Of a stretch of DNA of 64,000 bases, positions 43,801-51,575 are shown piece by piece. The notes beneath the pieces are model-generated. The model was not told the origin of the DNA. It ran no database searches and saw only the letters and a list, made by a program, of their open reading frames with translations. The stretch is from the NCBI RefSeq assembly GCF_018860155.1, contig NZ_JAHKNI010000003.1, positions 558,001-622,000 of the forward strand, written 5' to 3'. Positions within the stretch are counted from its first letter, which is position 1; each line of letters starts with the position of its first letter. This DNA is from Nocardia albiluteola (GTDB lineage Bacteria; Actinomycetota; Actinomycetes; Mycobacteriales; Mycobacteriaceae). Position numbers and translations under genes: made by a program.

Positions 43801-44268
43801 CTGGCGCTCCCGATCACCGATGAAGACCGGCACATGCTCGAGCACCTGCCCGCGTATCACCGGCAACCGAACCAGTCACTCGCGGTCACAGCCGAACTCA
43901 CCCACGACTCGGCCATTCGCCTACTGCTGTCGCAAGGGTCACCGGACGCTGCCGAGCAGGCCGCCGCTGATGCCGAACGGATCGTCGCCGAAATCCATGC
44001 ACAACCTCGCCCCCGCGCTTTATTGCAGGCTCAATTGCTGTACGGCAGTTGCCTTCGCGCCGCCGGACGAGCCGATGAGGCGATCGCGTGCCTGGCTCCG
44101 GCACTGTCTCGGTGCGCCGAACTCGGGCTCGTCCGAATGGCCGTGGACAGCTGCCTGGCGATCGGGCCGGTCGTGGAGACCCTGTTCGATGCCCCGGAGG
44201 ATCTCGAGCGGCCACCCCGCCCCTTCCTACGGCAGGTCATGAACGAAATAGCTGAGCTCGGCGACTAG
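40840..44268 (+). CDS. pknK: PknK-type Ser/Thr kinase fused to a MalT-like ATPase/TPR regulator
   Basis: 1142 residues. Kinase domain about 28-290: GRGAFG loop, K55 (VAVKVL), H147-R-D-V-N-P-A-N154 catalytic loop and D167-F-G. The Lys normally found two residues after the catalytic Asp (HRDxK) is Asn151. Then a P-loop GPAGFGKST at about 366-374 with VIDDWH as Walker B, a winged region, and long helical repeats to the end. No LuxR-type HTH is present at the C-terminus, unlike AcoK but like mycobacterial PknK (1110 residues). It probably senses a signal, phosphorylates partners and regulates transcription indirectly. GTG at 40840 has a poor Shine-Dalgarno site. Confidence 0.88.
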   Translation: MSEGNDEGTQRDLTLGIAAELAAVGYNDAQEIGRGAFGIVYRCIESALDRAVAVKVLGPAVDDQDRARFLREQRALGKFSTHPNIVQVLTTDITATGRPFLVMPLHARGSLAARIRTDGPLPWQEVLSVGVKLAGAMATAHACGVIHRDVNPANVLITDYGEPQLADFGIACFGGVFETATGLIAGTPAYIAPEVLRGRPPTASSDIYGLGATLFAALAGHAAFERRAGESMVEQFARMTTEPVPDLRSAGVPPTVCTVLEAAMATDPADRPATARDFGGRLRIVQFSCGLPVDVMAAPAPDGSVDTVSDGQPSPAGTSTVAVLRPPSTPSTRYRPPTMLRRLVDRPRLLETLRDGRSRRLVLIHGPAGFGKSTLAAQWAHALETDGIRVAWLVTAEDDNNVVWFLSHLVEAIRQARPALAIELTQILEERSSAAAVQVMTTLINEIHDSGETVAVVIDDWHHVTSPATLAAMEFLLDNGCHHLRLIVTSRTRTGLPLGRISVQDELVEIDESALRFDSGEAADFLVGVNKLHLSGGDIDRLRESTEGWVAALQLASLSLRGKENPGDYLDQISGQHYAIGEYLMENVVGALEPTMLDFVIRTAVTDTVCGDLAQALTGVQSGQEHLEEVRRRDLFLRSLDDELQWFRYHALFADFLRRRLILQHPGLLEQLHLTASTWFAEHGMLTEAVDHALAAGAADRAKQLVQEHADALIEDSRMATFLGLVKKLPAEITVADPRLQLSVAWANISLQRPAATRTALDRADAALTTAAPDDPVTADLRIQADITRAAEYLVTDRFKDFPDAAEAWLQQPVRPFFASVAATTAAAAAFYRFDFAGARRWHAWAEPYRTCINGAAGVVYGASIAGQAAAEQLDIAGAEALFRSALTLARNSGSQSHATWLASGLLGELLYQKGQYTEAIELLAPGPGVASGAVEFLIATYGTGARLTAVRGDLEAARQRLDEGMTVAQHIGLPRLTARIVNEQVRLALPITDEDRHMLEHLPAYHRQPNQSLAVTAELTHDSAIRLLLSQGSPDAAEQAAADAERIVAEIHAQPRPRALLQAQLLYGSCLRAAGRADEAIACLAPALSRCAELGLVRMAVDSCLAIGPVVETLFDAPEDLERPPRPFLRQVMNEIAELGD

Positions 44269-44332
44269 ATGTTGCGGGTCATGACGTTGTAGTCGTTGCT
44301 TCGGTGTGATGCGGGTGGGAGTGCAGCAGCAT

Positions 44333-44388
44333 GGATATTGCCGCAGTGTGGATGAAGTCGACTGTCGTCGACAGCCAGTTTCATCGAG
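44333..44388. repeat. Palindrome-bearing intergenic repeat, copy 2
   Basis: Bases 44333-44374 are identical to 11188-11229. The inner stem is ACTGTCG-T-CGACAG with outer arms GATGAA/TTCATC (one extra T). It directly adjoins a truncated LysR start at about 44400-44417. Confidence 0.75.
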
Positions 44389-44394
44389 TCGATC

Positions 44395-44417
44395 CGCGCG
44401 GGCGGCGCGTAGCTCCA
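44395..44417 (-). pseudogene. Truncated start of a second LysR gene
   Basis: On the minus strand the few codons LELRAARADR begin at the same place, relative to the duplicated operator, as the intact LysR start (MELRDIEIF) at 47719. After about four codons the resemblance ends, where the palindromic repeat lies. Too short to be sure on its own; the matching flank makes it likely. Confidence 0.4.
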
Positions 44418-44500
44418 GAGATAACCCCAGGGTTATCAATTACTGTGCAAACTTCGCGTTGTTTCGGCGCCGACCTGCAGCGATGCTGAATCCATCACCA
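44411..44500. promoter_or_regulatory. LysR operator/promoter, copy upstream of the redox operon
   Basis: Contains ATAAC-CCCAGG-GTTAT at 44421-44436 and then about 60 further bases (TGTGCAAACTTCGCGTTG, then TTTCGGCGCCG, GATGCTGAATCC) that match 47712-47800, the region in front of the lysR gene. ATAAC-N6-GTTAT is a T-N11-A type LysR box. It lies about 100 bp before the first operon gene. Confidence 0.65.
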
Positions 44501-44533
44501 AGATCCACAAGCAATGACGAAAGCAGTACCAGC

Positions 44534-45700
44534 ATGAACAAGCACACTCAGGTTGTCGTCATCGGCGGGGGCTACGCGGGAGTCATGGCGGCCAACCGCC
44601 TCACCCAACACCCCGGCGTGTCGGTCACCCTCGTCAACTCCCAGCCCGAATTCGTGGAGCGTATCCGGCTGCACCAACTGGCCGCAGGCACCCACGACGC
44701 GGTCCGCGACTACCGCGAAGTCCTCAACGAGCGTGTCCGGTTGGTGACTGATGACGCCACCCGAATCGACGCGAGTGGCCGCACCGTGCTGACCGCCCGC
44801 GGCGGCGAACTCGACTACGACTACCTGATCTACGCGGCCGGCAGCGTCAGCGGTACCCCGGATGTACCAGGTGCGAATGAATTCGCTTATCCCCTCGCCA
44901 GTTTGGCCGACGCGCAACGACTGCGCGCCGCCCTGACCGAAACACCCGCAACCACAGTCACCGTGGTTGGCGGAGGCGCGACCGGAATCGAGACCGCTGC
45001 CGAACTGGCAGAGGCCGGCCACACCGTGACCCTGGTCTGTGGGCGAACCCTCGGCCCGTACCTGCACCCGAGCGGCCGCCGCACGGTGACGCGCCGACTC
45101 GCCCGCTTGGGTGTCACGATGCTCATCGGCCCGGACGCCGCCGTGACCGAGGTGACCCGAGACACCGTGCGGCTGCGCGACGATCGTGTCCTGCCCACCA
45201 CAGTCACCGTCTGGACGGCGGGCTTCGATGCGGCGGGCCTGGCCGCACGCAGCGGCCTGCGCACCGACACCGCGGGCCGGTTGATCACCGACGCCACATT
45301 GACCAGCCTCGACGACGACCGCATCCTCGCCGCCGGCGACGCGGCGGCGCCGATCGGCCTGAACCTGCGCATGAGTTGCCAGGCCGCGGGTCCGCTCGGC
45401 GCGCACGCCGCCGACACCGTCCTGCACCGGATCGCAGGTACCCCGGCCGAGCCGATGAGCCTGGGCTTCAACGGATTGTGCCTGAGCCTGGGACGACACG
45501 CGGGAGTGTTCCAGTTCGCGAACCCCGACGACAGCGCCAAGCGACTGCACCTGCGCGGCGGAATCGGCGCGAAGGTCAAGGAATTCGTCTGCTCGCACAC
45601 CGTCAGCCAACTCGCAAGCGAGGCAGCCAAACCCGGATCGTTCAGCTGGAAGCGCGGGCAGGCACCCGATCCAGCTCTGACCCTCATCGAATCCCGGTAA
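44534..45700 (+). CDS. NDH-2-like FAD/NAD(P)-dependent oxidoreductase
   Basis: 388 residues. FAD motif VVVIGGGYAGVMAANRL near residue 8, second nucleotide motif TVVGGGATGIETAAELAEAG, and the FAD-closing segment DRILAAGDAAAPIGL. The overall pattern is that of type II NADH dehydrogenase-like flavoproteins, which pass electrons from NAD(P)H to a quinone or small acceptor. First gene of an operon with an FMN reductase and a SnoaL protein; ATG at 44534 is the first Met before the FAD motif. Confidence 0.88.
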   Translation: MNKHTQVVVIGGGYAGVMAANRLTQHPGVSVTLVNSQPEFVERIRLHQLAAGTHDAVRDYREVLNERVRLVTDDATRIDASGRTVLTARGGELDYDYLIYAAGSVSGTPDVPGANEFAYPLASLADAQRLRAALTETPATTVTVVGGGATGIETAAELAEAGHTVTLVCGRTLGPYLHPSGRRTVTRRLARLGVTMLIGPDAAVTEVTRDTVRLRDDRVLPTTVTVWTAGFDAAGLAARSGLRTDTAGRLITDATLTSLDDDRILAAGDAAAPIGLNLRMSCQAAGPLGAHAADTVLHRIAGTPAEPMSLGFNGLCLSLGRHAGVFQFANPDDSAKRLHLRGGIGAKVKEFVCSHTVSQLASEAAKPGSFSWKRGQAPDPALTLIESR

Positions 45701-45745
45701 CGGCACCGCCCGCGTGAGAACTACAGCAAATCAGGAGTTTCGGAA

Positions 45746-46318
45746 ATGAACAGAATCGGCGTCATCCTCGGCAGTACTCGCCCCAATCGTAAGGGCCCGC
45801 AGGTCGCGCGATGGGTGGTGGACACGGCATCGCAGCGTGGCGATGCCGAGTACGAACTCATCGACCTCTGCGATCACCCGCTCCCGCATCTGGACGAGCC
45901 CGTACCGCCGATGTTCGGCCCGTCGGCGCATCCACACACACGGGCCTGGGCGGAACGGATCGCCGCGTTCGACGGCTTCATCATCGTGACCCCGGAATAC
46001 AACGGCGGCGTTCCCGGAGTGTTGAAGAACGCCATCGACCACCTGTTCGCACAATGGGTCGACAAGGCAGTCGGATTCGTCTCGTACGGCGCGGGCGGAG
46101 GCACGCGAGCAGTCGTGCAGCTGCGCACGGTCTGCGGCACGTTGGGCATGGCCGACGTGAGCTATTCGGTTGCGATCTCACTCCTTTCCGATTTCGAGAA
46201 CCACACCATCTTCACCCCCCGCGAGAGCCATGTTGCCGCCCTGAACAAGACCCTGGATCAGGTCACCGCCTGGAGCACTGCGCTTGCGCCGTTGCGGACC
46301 ATCCCCGTCAATTCTTGA
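45746..46318 (+). CDS. NADPH-dependent FMN reductase
   Basis: 190 residues: MNRIGVILGSTRPNRKGPQV (FMN phosphate loop), IIVTPEYNGGVPGVLKNAID (flavin-contact motif) and FVSYGAGGGTRAVVQLR. A flavodoxin-like reductase of flavins, quinones or chromate-type acceptors. Second gene of the operon, 45 bp after the flavoprotein and 10 bp before the SnoaL gene. Confidence 0.9.
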   Translation: MNRIGVILGSTRPNRKGPQVARWVVDTASQRGDAEYELIDLCDHPLPHLDEPVPPMFGPSAHPHTRAWAERIAAFDGFIIVTPEYNGGVPGVLKNAIDHLFAQWVDKAVGFVSYGAGGGTRAVVQLRTVCGTLGMADVSYSVAISLLSDFENHTIFTPRESHVAALNKTLDQVTAWSTALAPLRTIPVNS

Positions 46319-46328
46319 GGAGCCGATC

Positions 46329-46808
46329 ATGTTCACACCCAACGATTTCCGCTCACCCACCGTCCGCCTCGAGGCGGACGATGCCGAGATTCGCCGCCAG
46401 ATCGACAAGATCATCGAAGGACTGCGTGCCAAGGACCTCGATGCCCTGCGGCAGGTGTATGCGACCGATGTCGTGTCGTTCGATATCGATCCGCCGCTCC
46501 AGCACGTCGGGATAGCGGCGAAAATCCAGAACTGGGCCGCCGTATTCCAGTTCTTCCAGACAGTGACCTACGAGGTTCGCGACCTGACGCTCACCATCGG
46601 TGACGACGTAGCGTTCGGGCATGCCTTCGGTCGGCTGAGCGGCACACAAGAGACCGGAGCGGAGATCGGCGGCATGTGGGTGCGGGTCACATACGGCCTG
46701 CGAAAGATCGACGGCGTCTGGCTGATCACGCATGACCAGGTGTCGGTGCCGCTGGACGTCCACAGCGGCACAGGAGTGGTCGACCTCGCACCGGCCGCGA
46801 GAACCTAG
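46329..46808 (+). CDS. SnoaL-like domain protein
   Basis: 159 residues, NTF2 fold: EIRRQIDKIIEGLRAKDLDA, LRQVYATDVVSFDIDPPLQH, FGHAFGRLSGTQ, WVRVTYGLRKIDGVWLITHD. Similar proteins are common as third members of redox operons like this one. ATG at 46329 has TTGAGGAG before it. It ends 23 bp before the convergent lysR gene. Confidence 0.87.
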   Translation: MFTPNDFRSPTVRLEADDAEIRRQIDKIIEGLRAKDLDALRQVYATDVVSFDIDPPLQHVGIAAKIQNWAAVFQFFQTVTYEVRDLTLTIGDDVAFGHAFGRLSGTQETGAEIGGMWVRVTYGLRKIDGVWLITHDQVSVPLDVHSGTGVVDLAPAART

Positions 46809-46831
46809 CGCGCCGTGCGCGCCGGCCGCCG

Positions 46832-47719
46832 CTACAGCTGGATGGCGCCGAGGTCGGCGGCCGTGCGGGCCAGCGCCCGGATGGCCGGACTGTCCGCAGT
46901 GCTGCGCCAGGTCAAGGCCCAGTGCAGCACTGGCGCGTCGGGCATGGGAAGAAAGACGATGCCGGGCGGATTGTGATAGCGGGCGGCGATCTCACCGAGC
47001 GGATGGACGCACTGTCCGGAGGCCACCAGAGCCAACAGCTCGTGGAAGGTACGCGCGGCCGGTCCGCGGGGGACTCGGCGCCCAGTCGGCGTCCGGGTCG
47101 GGATCATGGCGGAGAACCAGTATTCGGGCGCGTCCAGGCCGGGATCGACCACCTGATTGTCGGCAAGATCCTCCAGGCCGGCGAAGCCTTGCTCGACCAG
47201 GGGATGCTCCGCGGACACGGCCAGCACGCGACGCCCGGTGAGCACGGTGGGACCGACGATGAAATCGGGTTCGTTGACCGGCAACCAGAGCACGTTGACG
47301 TCGAAGTCGCCCGAGCGCAGCGATGTGAAGGCATCGCTCGTGATCTCGCCGAACTGGACGTCATTACCCGGATAGCGTGTGCGGAAAGCCTCGACCAAGG
47401 ACCGTAGTTCGTGTCCCGCATGACCGAAAACGCCCACCTTCAACGTTCTTCCCGACCCGAGCCCGGCTCCCTCGGCCCGGGCGAGGGACTGCTCGAGCAG
47501 GTCGCGAACCTGCTTCAGGTCCTCGCAGAGCCGGCGACCCACCGGGGTCAGGCGCACACGGCGACTGGTGCGCTCGAACAAGGCCGTGCCGATTCGCCGT
47601 TCCTGCTTGCTGATGGCCTGGCTGACCCGAGCCTGGGACACATGCAGCCGCTCGGCCGTGCGGCCGAAATGCAGCTCCTCGGCCAGGGTCAGAAAGATCT
47701 CGATGTCCCGCAGCTCCAC
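46832..47719 (-). CDS. LysR family transcriptional regulator
   Basis: 295 residues: MELRDIEIFLTLAEELHFGR then TAERLHVSQARVSQAISKQE and RRIGTALFERTSRRVRLTPV form the HTH and linker helix; a two-lobed periplasmic-binding-like effector domain follows. GTG at 47719. It is convergent with the redox operon but shares with it an operator, ATAAC-N6-GTTAT, found both in front of itself and in front of the operon, so it very likely controls both. Confidence 0.9.
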   Translation of the reverse strand: MELRDIEIFLTLAEELHFGRTAERLHVSQARVSQAISKQERRIGTALFERTSRRVRLTPVGRRLCEDLKQVRDLLEQSLARAEGAGLGSGRTLKVGVFGHAGHELRSLVEAFRTRYPGNDVQFGEITSDAFTSLRSGDFDVNVLWLPVNEPDFIVGPTVLTGRRVLAVSAEHPLVEQGFAGLEDLADNQVVDPGLDAPEYWFSAMIPTRTPTGRRVPRGPAARTFHELLALVASGQCVHPLGEIAARYHNPPGIVFLPMPDAPVLHWALTWRSTADSPAIRALARTAADLGAIQL

Positions 47720-47800
47720 TGATAACTCCAGCGTTATTGATAGGTGCGCGAAGCTTACCGTGTTTCGTCGCCGGTCTGCCGCGACGCTGAATCCGCCAAC
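47712..47800. promoter_or_regulatory. LysR operator/promoter, copy upstream of lysR
   Basis: ATAAC-TCCAGC-GTTAT at 47722-47737, followed by sequence matching 44440-44500 (GTGCGCGAAGCTTACCGTG, TTTCGTCGCCG, GACGCTGAATCC). The region beyond 47800 to 48017 carries no gene that I can support. Confidence 0.65.
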
Positions 47801-48017
47801 GGGGACAAGGCGATCGGGGCTCGAGTGGGATGCGTGGTCGATATCGCTGACGCGGCCAGCTCGGCCAACCGGCCAGCGCCCATCGTGGCCTCGGGAACGC
47901 GGTTTCGACGGTTCGTTGCGTGGGCAGCCATGCAACTAGAGGTAGGAGCCGCTGATCATTAGGCTCGGTAGGCAGCCGCTCTCACAACGGCCTCACCTTC
48001 GAGGGAGAGGTACTGAT

Positions 48018-48980
48018 ATGCGCGCCATCCAGATTGAACAGTTCGGCGACCCCGCACAGGTGCTCCGCGTCGTCGACATCGAGGAGCCGCCGCCACCGGG
48101 TCCGCATGAGGTTTTGGTGAGCGTTGAGGTCTCGCCGTTGAACAAACACGACCTGCTGGTTGTCAGGGGTGTGCTGACGCAACCATCCCTGCCCCACATA
48201 CCAGGCGCAGAGGGGGTCGCCCGCGTGCTTGCCACTGGCCCCGAGGTTGATGGACTTCAGGTCGGCGATCTGGTCGTGCTACCCCTGTATGCCGGTGCGT
48301 GGCGTGAGCGGCTCGTCGTGGCCGCCGAGGGCCTGTTCGCACTCCCCGCCGGCGACATCGAGCAGTACTCGATGCTGGGCAGCAACCCCCCGACGGCAGG
48401 GTTGATGCTCAGTGAATGCACCCCCCTGCAGCCCGGTGACTGGGTGGTTCAGAACGCCGCGAACTCCGGTGTGGGGCGGTCATTGATCGCACTAGCCAAA
48501 CTTCGTGGACTGAAGACGATCAACCTGGCCCGTGACGACGCAACGTTCGCCGAGCTCACAGAGGTCGGGGCCGACGTGGTCCACGGCGATGACCCCGATG
48601 CGGTCGGCGATGTTCGAGCAGTGATCGGTGACGCGCGAGTGGCGCTGGCAGTGGACTCCGTGGGTGGTCCGGTGGTGGCGCGGCTGCTCGAATTGCTGTC
48701 CGACGGTGGATGGTTGGTCAGCTATTCCTGGGCCAGGGACGAGCCCATGTGGGTCGACACCTCGACACTGGTCGGCAAGCACCTCACCGTCCGCGGATTC
48801 TTTGTCGGCGACTTCGACTACCGCGACAAGGTGGTGCCTGTCATTCGTGAGGCGGCACCGCTGGTGGCCGACGGCTCCCTTGTTGTCCCCGTGGCGGGCG
48901 TGTACCCCCTCGAGCATATCCAGGACGCGGTGCAACATCTCCTCCGCGGCGGCAAGATCCTGCTGAAAGTGGCGGGGTGA
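48018..48980 (+). CDS. Zinc-free MDR-family oxidoreductase (enoyl reductase/quinone reductase type)
   Basis: 320 residues: IQIEQFGDPAQVLRVVDIEE, EVSPLNKHDLLVVRG, then LGSNPPTAGLMLSECTPLQP, typical of MECR/2-enoyl reductases, and the NAD(P) region WVVQNAANSGVGRSLIALAK. No structural or catalytic zinc cysteines are visible. It should reduce an enone or enoyl thioester with NADPH. ATG at 48018 follows GGGAGAGG. A hairpin-forming repeat follows the stop. Confidence 0.87.
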   Translation: MRAIQIEQFGDPAQVLRVVDIEEPPPPGPHEVLVSVEVSPLNKHDLLVVRGVLTQPSLPHIPGAEGVARVLATGPEVDGLQVGDLVVLPLYAGAWRERLVVAAEGLFALPAGDIEQYSMLGSNPPTAGLMLSECTPLQPGDWVVQNAANSGVGRSLIALAKLRGLKTINLARDDATFAELTEVGADVVHGDDPDAVGDVRAVIGDARVALAVDSVGGPVVARLLELLSDGGWLVSYSWARDEPMWVDTSTLVGKHLTVRGFFVGDFDYRDKVVPVIREAAPLVADGSLVVPVAGVYPLEHIQDAVQHLLRGGKILLKVAG

Positions 48981-48988
48981 TGTACAAC

Positions 48989-49018
48989 GACCTACAGCGG
49001 AATGGGTTCGCCTGTAGG
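48989..49018. repeat. GACCTAYAGCGGAATGGGTT repeat, copy 1 (hairpin)
   Basis: CCTACAG (48991-48997) and CTGTAGG (49012-49018) pair around GCGGAATGGGTTCG. Related copies are at 57084-57112 and, weaker, 61508-61530. Lying between two convergent genes, this copy may also terminate transcription. Confidence 0.6.
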
Positions 49019-49026
49019 TTTCGGCG

Positions 49027-49761
49027 TCACAACTGGGTGCCGCCGCCGTCCACCGCGAGCTCGGCGCCGGTGGTGTAGGTCGCCTCGAAGGCGAGGAAAA
49101 CGGCGGCGCGCGCGACCTCCTCCGGGGTTCCTATGCGCTGCATCGGAATCCGGGCGGCGAAACCCGCTACCATGTCGTCAGCCACCTCGGCGGGAAGTTT
49201 CTTGTGGAGAATGCCCGTGTCTATCGGCCCCGGGCTGACCGCATTGACCCGGACGCCGCGCGGCAGTAGTTCGCGGGCCCAGGTTCGTGTCATCGACCGC
49301 AGGGCCGCTTTGCTCGCCGGGTAGACGCTGTGGTTCAGCTGCCCCAGCACGTTCGAGACCGAGGTGGTCAGCACCACGCCGCTACCCTCGGCAAGCAGCG
49401 GAAGCAGCCGCTGCATGGTGAAGTAGGGCCCTTTAGTGTTGGCCGCGAAAATGGCGTCGTACAGCTGCTCGGTCATCGCCGCGAACGGCTCCATTTCGGT
49501 GATGCCCGCATTCAGGAATACCGCGTCCAGGTGACCGAACGTCTGCTCGACCTTGTCCGCCAGGGCGTCGATGTCTGCTTGTGCGGTGGCGTCGCTGCGA
49601 ACTGCGATCAGTCCCTGCTTGCTCGCCGATTCGAGCGCGGCTTCCGTGCGCCCGGTGACCATCACCTGAGTGCCCTGCGCGGCCAGCAGGCGTGCGATCG
49701 CCAGGCCGATTCCATTGCTGCCGCCGGTGACCAGGGCGCGCTTTCCGTCGTATTTTCCCAT
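49027..49761 (-). CDS. SDR family oxidoreductase
   Basis: 244 residues, classical SDR: TGGSNGIGLAIARLLAAQG, FLNAGIT, VVLTTSVSN, YPASK catalytic pair, and the end YTTGAELAVDGGGTQL. NAD(P)-dependent carbonyl/alcohol conversion, substrate unknown. ATG at 49761. Divergent from the LysR gene at 49851 with an 89-bp gap, so probably under its control. Confidence 0.9.
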   Translation of the reverse strand: MGKYDGKRALVTGGSNGIGLAIARLLAAQGTQVMVTGRTEAALESASKQGLIAVRSDATAQADIDALADKVEQTFGHLDAVFLNAGITEMEPFAAMTEQLYDAIFAANTKGPYFTMQRLLPLLAEGSGVVLTTSVSNVLGQLNHSVYPASKAALRSMTRTWARELLPRGVRVNAVSPGPIDTGILHKKLPAEVADDMVAGFAARIPMQRIGTPEEVARAAVFLAFEATYTTGAELAVDGGGTQL

Positions 49762-49850
49762 GTCTCGATTCAAATCCCGGACAGTGGACGGCGTCCAAGA
49801 CCTGATCGGCAACCCGTCATGCACGCACTGCATGCCGGTACGCTCGAAAC

Positions 49851-50774
49851 GTGCGCGTTCCCGGCTCGAACCTCGATCTCCGGCTTGTCGGCTATTTCAC
49901 GGTCGTTGCGCAGCACGCCAATTTCGGCCGCGCCGCCGCGGTACTGCATGTCGCGCAGCCATCCCTGAGCCGGCAGATCCAGCGCCTCGAGCAGCATCTG
50001 GGCGTGCGCCTGTTCGACCGCACACCACAGGGCAGCAGGCTTACGCAAGCCGGTCACGCCTTTCTGCCGCAGGCTCAGGCGCTGCTCGACGCCGCCCATC
50101 AGGCCGAGCTCACCGCCCGCGACGCCGCAACCCCACGCGAGTTCACCATCGGGTACGTCGAGGACTTGGTGATCACTCATGCCGTACGCCAACTGCGCCA
50201 CCGGCACCCCACGGCCCGCATTCGCACCCGCCATCTGGCCTGGAACGACGCCCACGCGCTCCCCGATCGCCGCGTGGACGCCCTGGTTGCCCGCGCGCCA
50301 CTGCCTTTCCCCGTCGATCGCTTGCACCTCACCGAGCTGTGGGCCGAGCCACGGGTCCTTGTCGTCCCGACGACTCACCGCCTGGCAGGGAAGGAGTCGG
50401 TGACCGTCGACGACCTCGGCGACGAAGTTCTCCCGCAATGCCCGAGCGCGGTCCCGCAGTGGAGCGAGTTCGCCCGCCTGGAGCCGCGCCCGGATGGCGT
50501 TCCGGCTCGCAGCGCACCGATCGACTACGAATCGTTCGAGGACAAGCTCGACCTCGTCGCCGAGGAACGGATGGTATTGATTCTGGCCGCAGGCGACCGG
50601 CGCCCCCAACTGCGCCCCGGCTTGACCACCGTGCCCATCGAGGGCATCGACTCGGTCCGCGTCGTCCTGGCAACTCGCGCGACCGATGCCAATCCTCTCA
50701 TCGACGACCTCCGCAACGCCTGGCCATCCGACGCCCCGTCCCCGGCGTCATCGAGCAGGGTGCGCACCCGCTAG
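49851..50774 (+). CDS. LysR family transcriptional regulator
   Basis: 307 residues: VGYFTVVAQHANFGRAAAVL, HVAQPSLSRQIQRLEQHLGV, RLFDRTPQGSRLTQAG are the HTH and dimer helix; the rest is the effector-binding domain. GTG start at 49851. Its likely target is the divergent SDR gene. Confidence 0.9.
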   Translation: MRVPGSNLDLRLVGYFTVVAQHANFGRAAAVLHVAQPSLSRQIQRLEQHLGVRLFDRTPQGSRLTQAGHAFLPQAQALLDAAHQAELTARDAATPREFTIGYVEDLVITHAVRQLRHRHPTARIRTRHLAWNDAHALPDRRVDALVARAPLPFPVDRLHLTELWAEPRVLVVPTTHRLAGKESVTVDDLGDEVLPQCPSAVPQWSEFARLEPRPDGVPARSAPIDYESFEDKLDLVAEERMVLILAAGDRRPQLRPGLTTVPIEGIDSVRVVLATRATDANPLIDDLRNAWPSDAPSPASSSRVRTR

Positions 50775-50881
50775 GTGCGGGACCGAACAGGTTGGTGCCG
50801 AACAGCTTTCAACAAGAGTGAGCTCGAGTAGTTGCCCGAAGGCGCTGTACGCGCGACCCGAACCTCGAAGTCTTTCTTCGT

Positions 50882-51559
50882 TCATGTCCTCGGTTTGTCG
50901 GCCCACCCTGAGGCGTCCAGTATGTCGTGCCAGGTGAGCTTGGGGGAGTGGTCGGGGTATTGCAGCTGGTACACGTGCGCGGGGAAGCTCATCGGGGAGG
51001 CCATCTTCGCGGGGTTCGCGTGGATCTGGTCGGCGATCGTCTCGGAGAGGGCGTATCCCAGGTTGTAGCGGGGATATGCCGCGTGCACACGATCGGCGTA
51101 TTCCGGTGAGAGCTTGTCGCGGAAGCGGCCGATGATGTCGGCTCCGATACCAATCTGGGTCACTGCTTCGGTGGGCCCGAAGCGGTGGCATAGACCGTCG
51201 CTGGTGTGCAGCGCGATGGCATTCCACACGGGCTTCACACGGTTTGGGTCCAGTCCTCGGCTGGTGAGGAACTCCGCGGCGGCGTCGGCGCCGTCCACTT
51301 CGAAGCGCTGGTCGCCGTTGGCATGCTCGGTCGCGCCCAGGTCGTGCAGGATGGAGGCGAGGAAGACGAGTTCGTCGTCGTAGTCGGTACCGGCCCGCAT
51401 TCCCAGCGCGGCCGCGATCTCGCGCCCGAACAAGTAGCCGCGCATCGCGTGGTTGTAGATGAACTCCGGTGACACCGATCGGGCCAGTTCGTCGGCGGCG
51501 ACTGCCAATTCCGTTGTCGGCACGCTGAATTCCGATCGCGCGTCAGCGTCGATGGTCAT
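50882..51559 (-). CDS. HD-domain hydrolase (cyanamide hydratase-like)
   Basis: 225 residues with HD phosphohydrolase fold. Metal ligands: H37 (NHAMRGYLFG), H72-D73 (ILHDLGATEHAN), H118 (NAIALHTSDG). The sequence resembles cyanamide hydratase/Ddi2-like HD proteins more than nucleotide phosphohydrolases. ATG at 51559 has GGAGGAAAAA before it. It follows the SnoaL gene by 16 bp, so they form an operon, divergent from the GlxA-type regulator. Confidence 0.86.
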   Translation of the reverse strand: MTIDADARSEFSVPTTELAVAADELARSVSPEFIYNHAMRGYLFGREIAAALGMRAGTDYDDELVFLASILHDLGATEHANGDQRFEVDGADAAAEFLTSRGLDPNRVKPVWNAIALHTSDGLCHRFGPTEAVTQIGIGADIIGRFRDKLSPEYADRVHAAYPRYNLGYALSETIADQIHANPAKMASPMSFPAHVYQLQYPDHSPKLTWHDILDASGWADKPRT

Positions 51560-51575
51560 GATTTTTCCTCCGATG

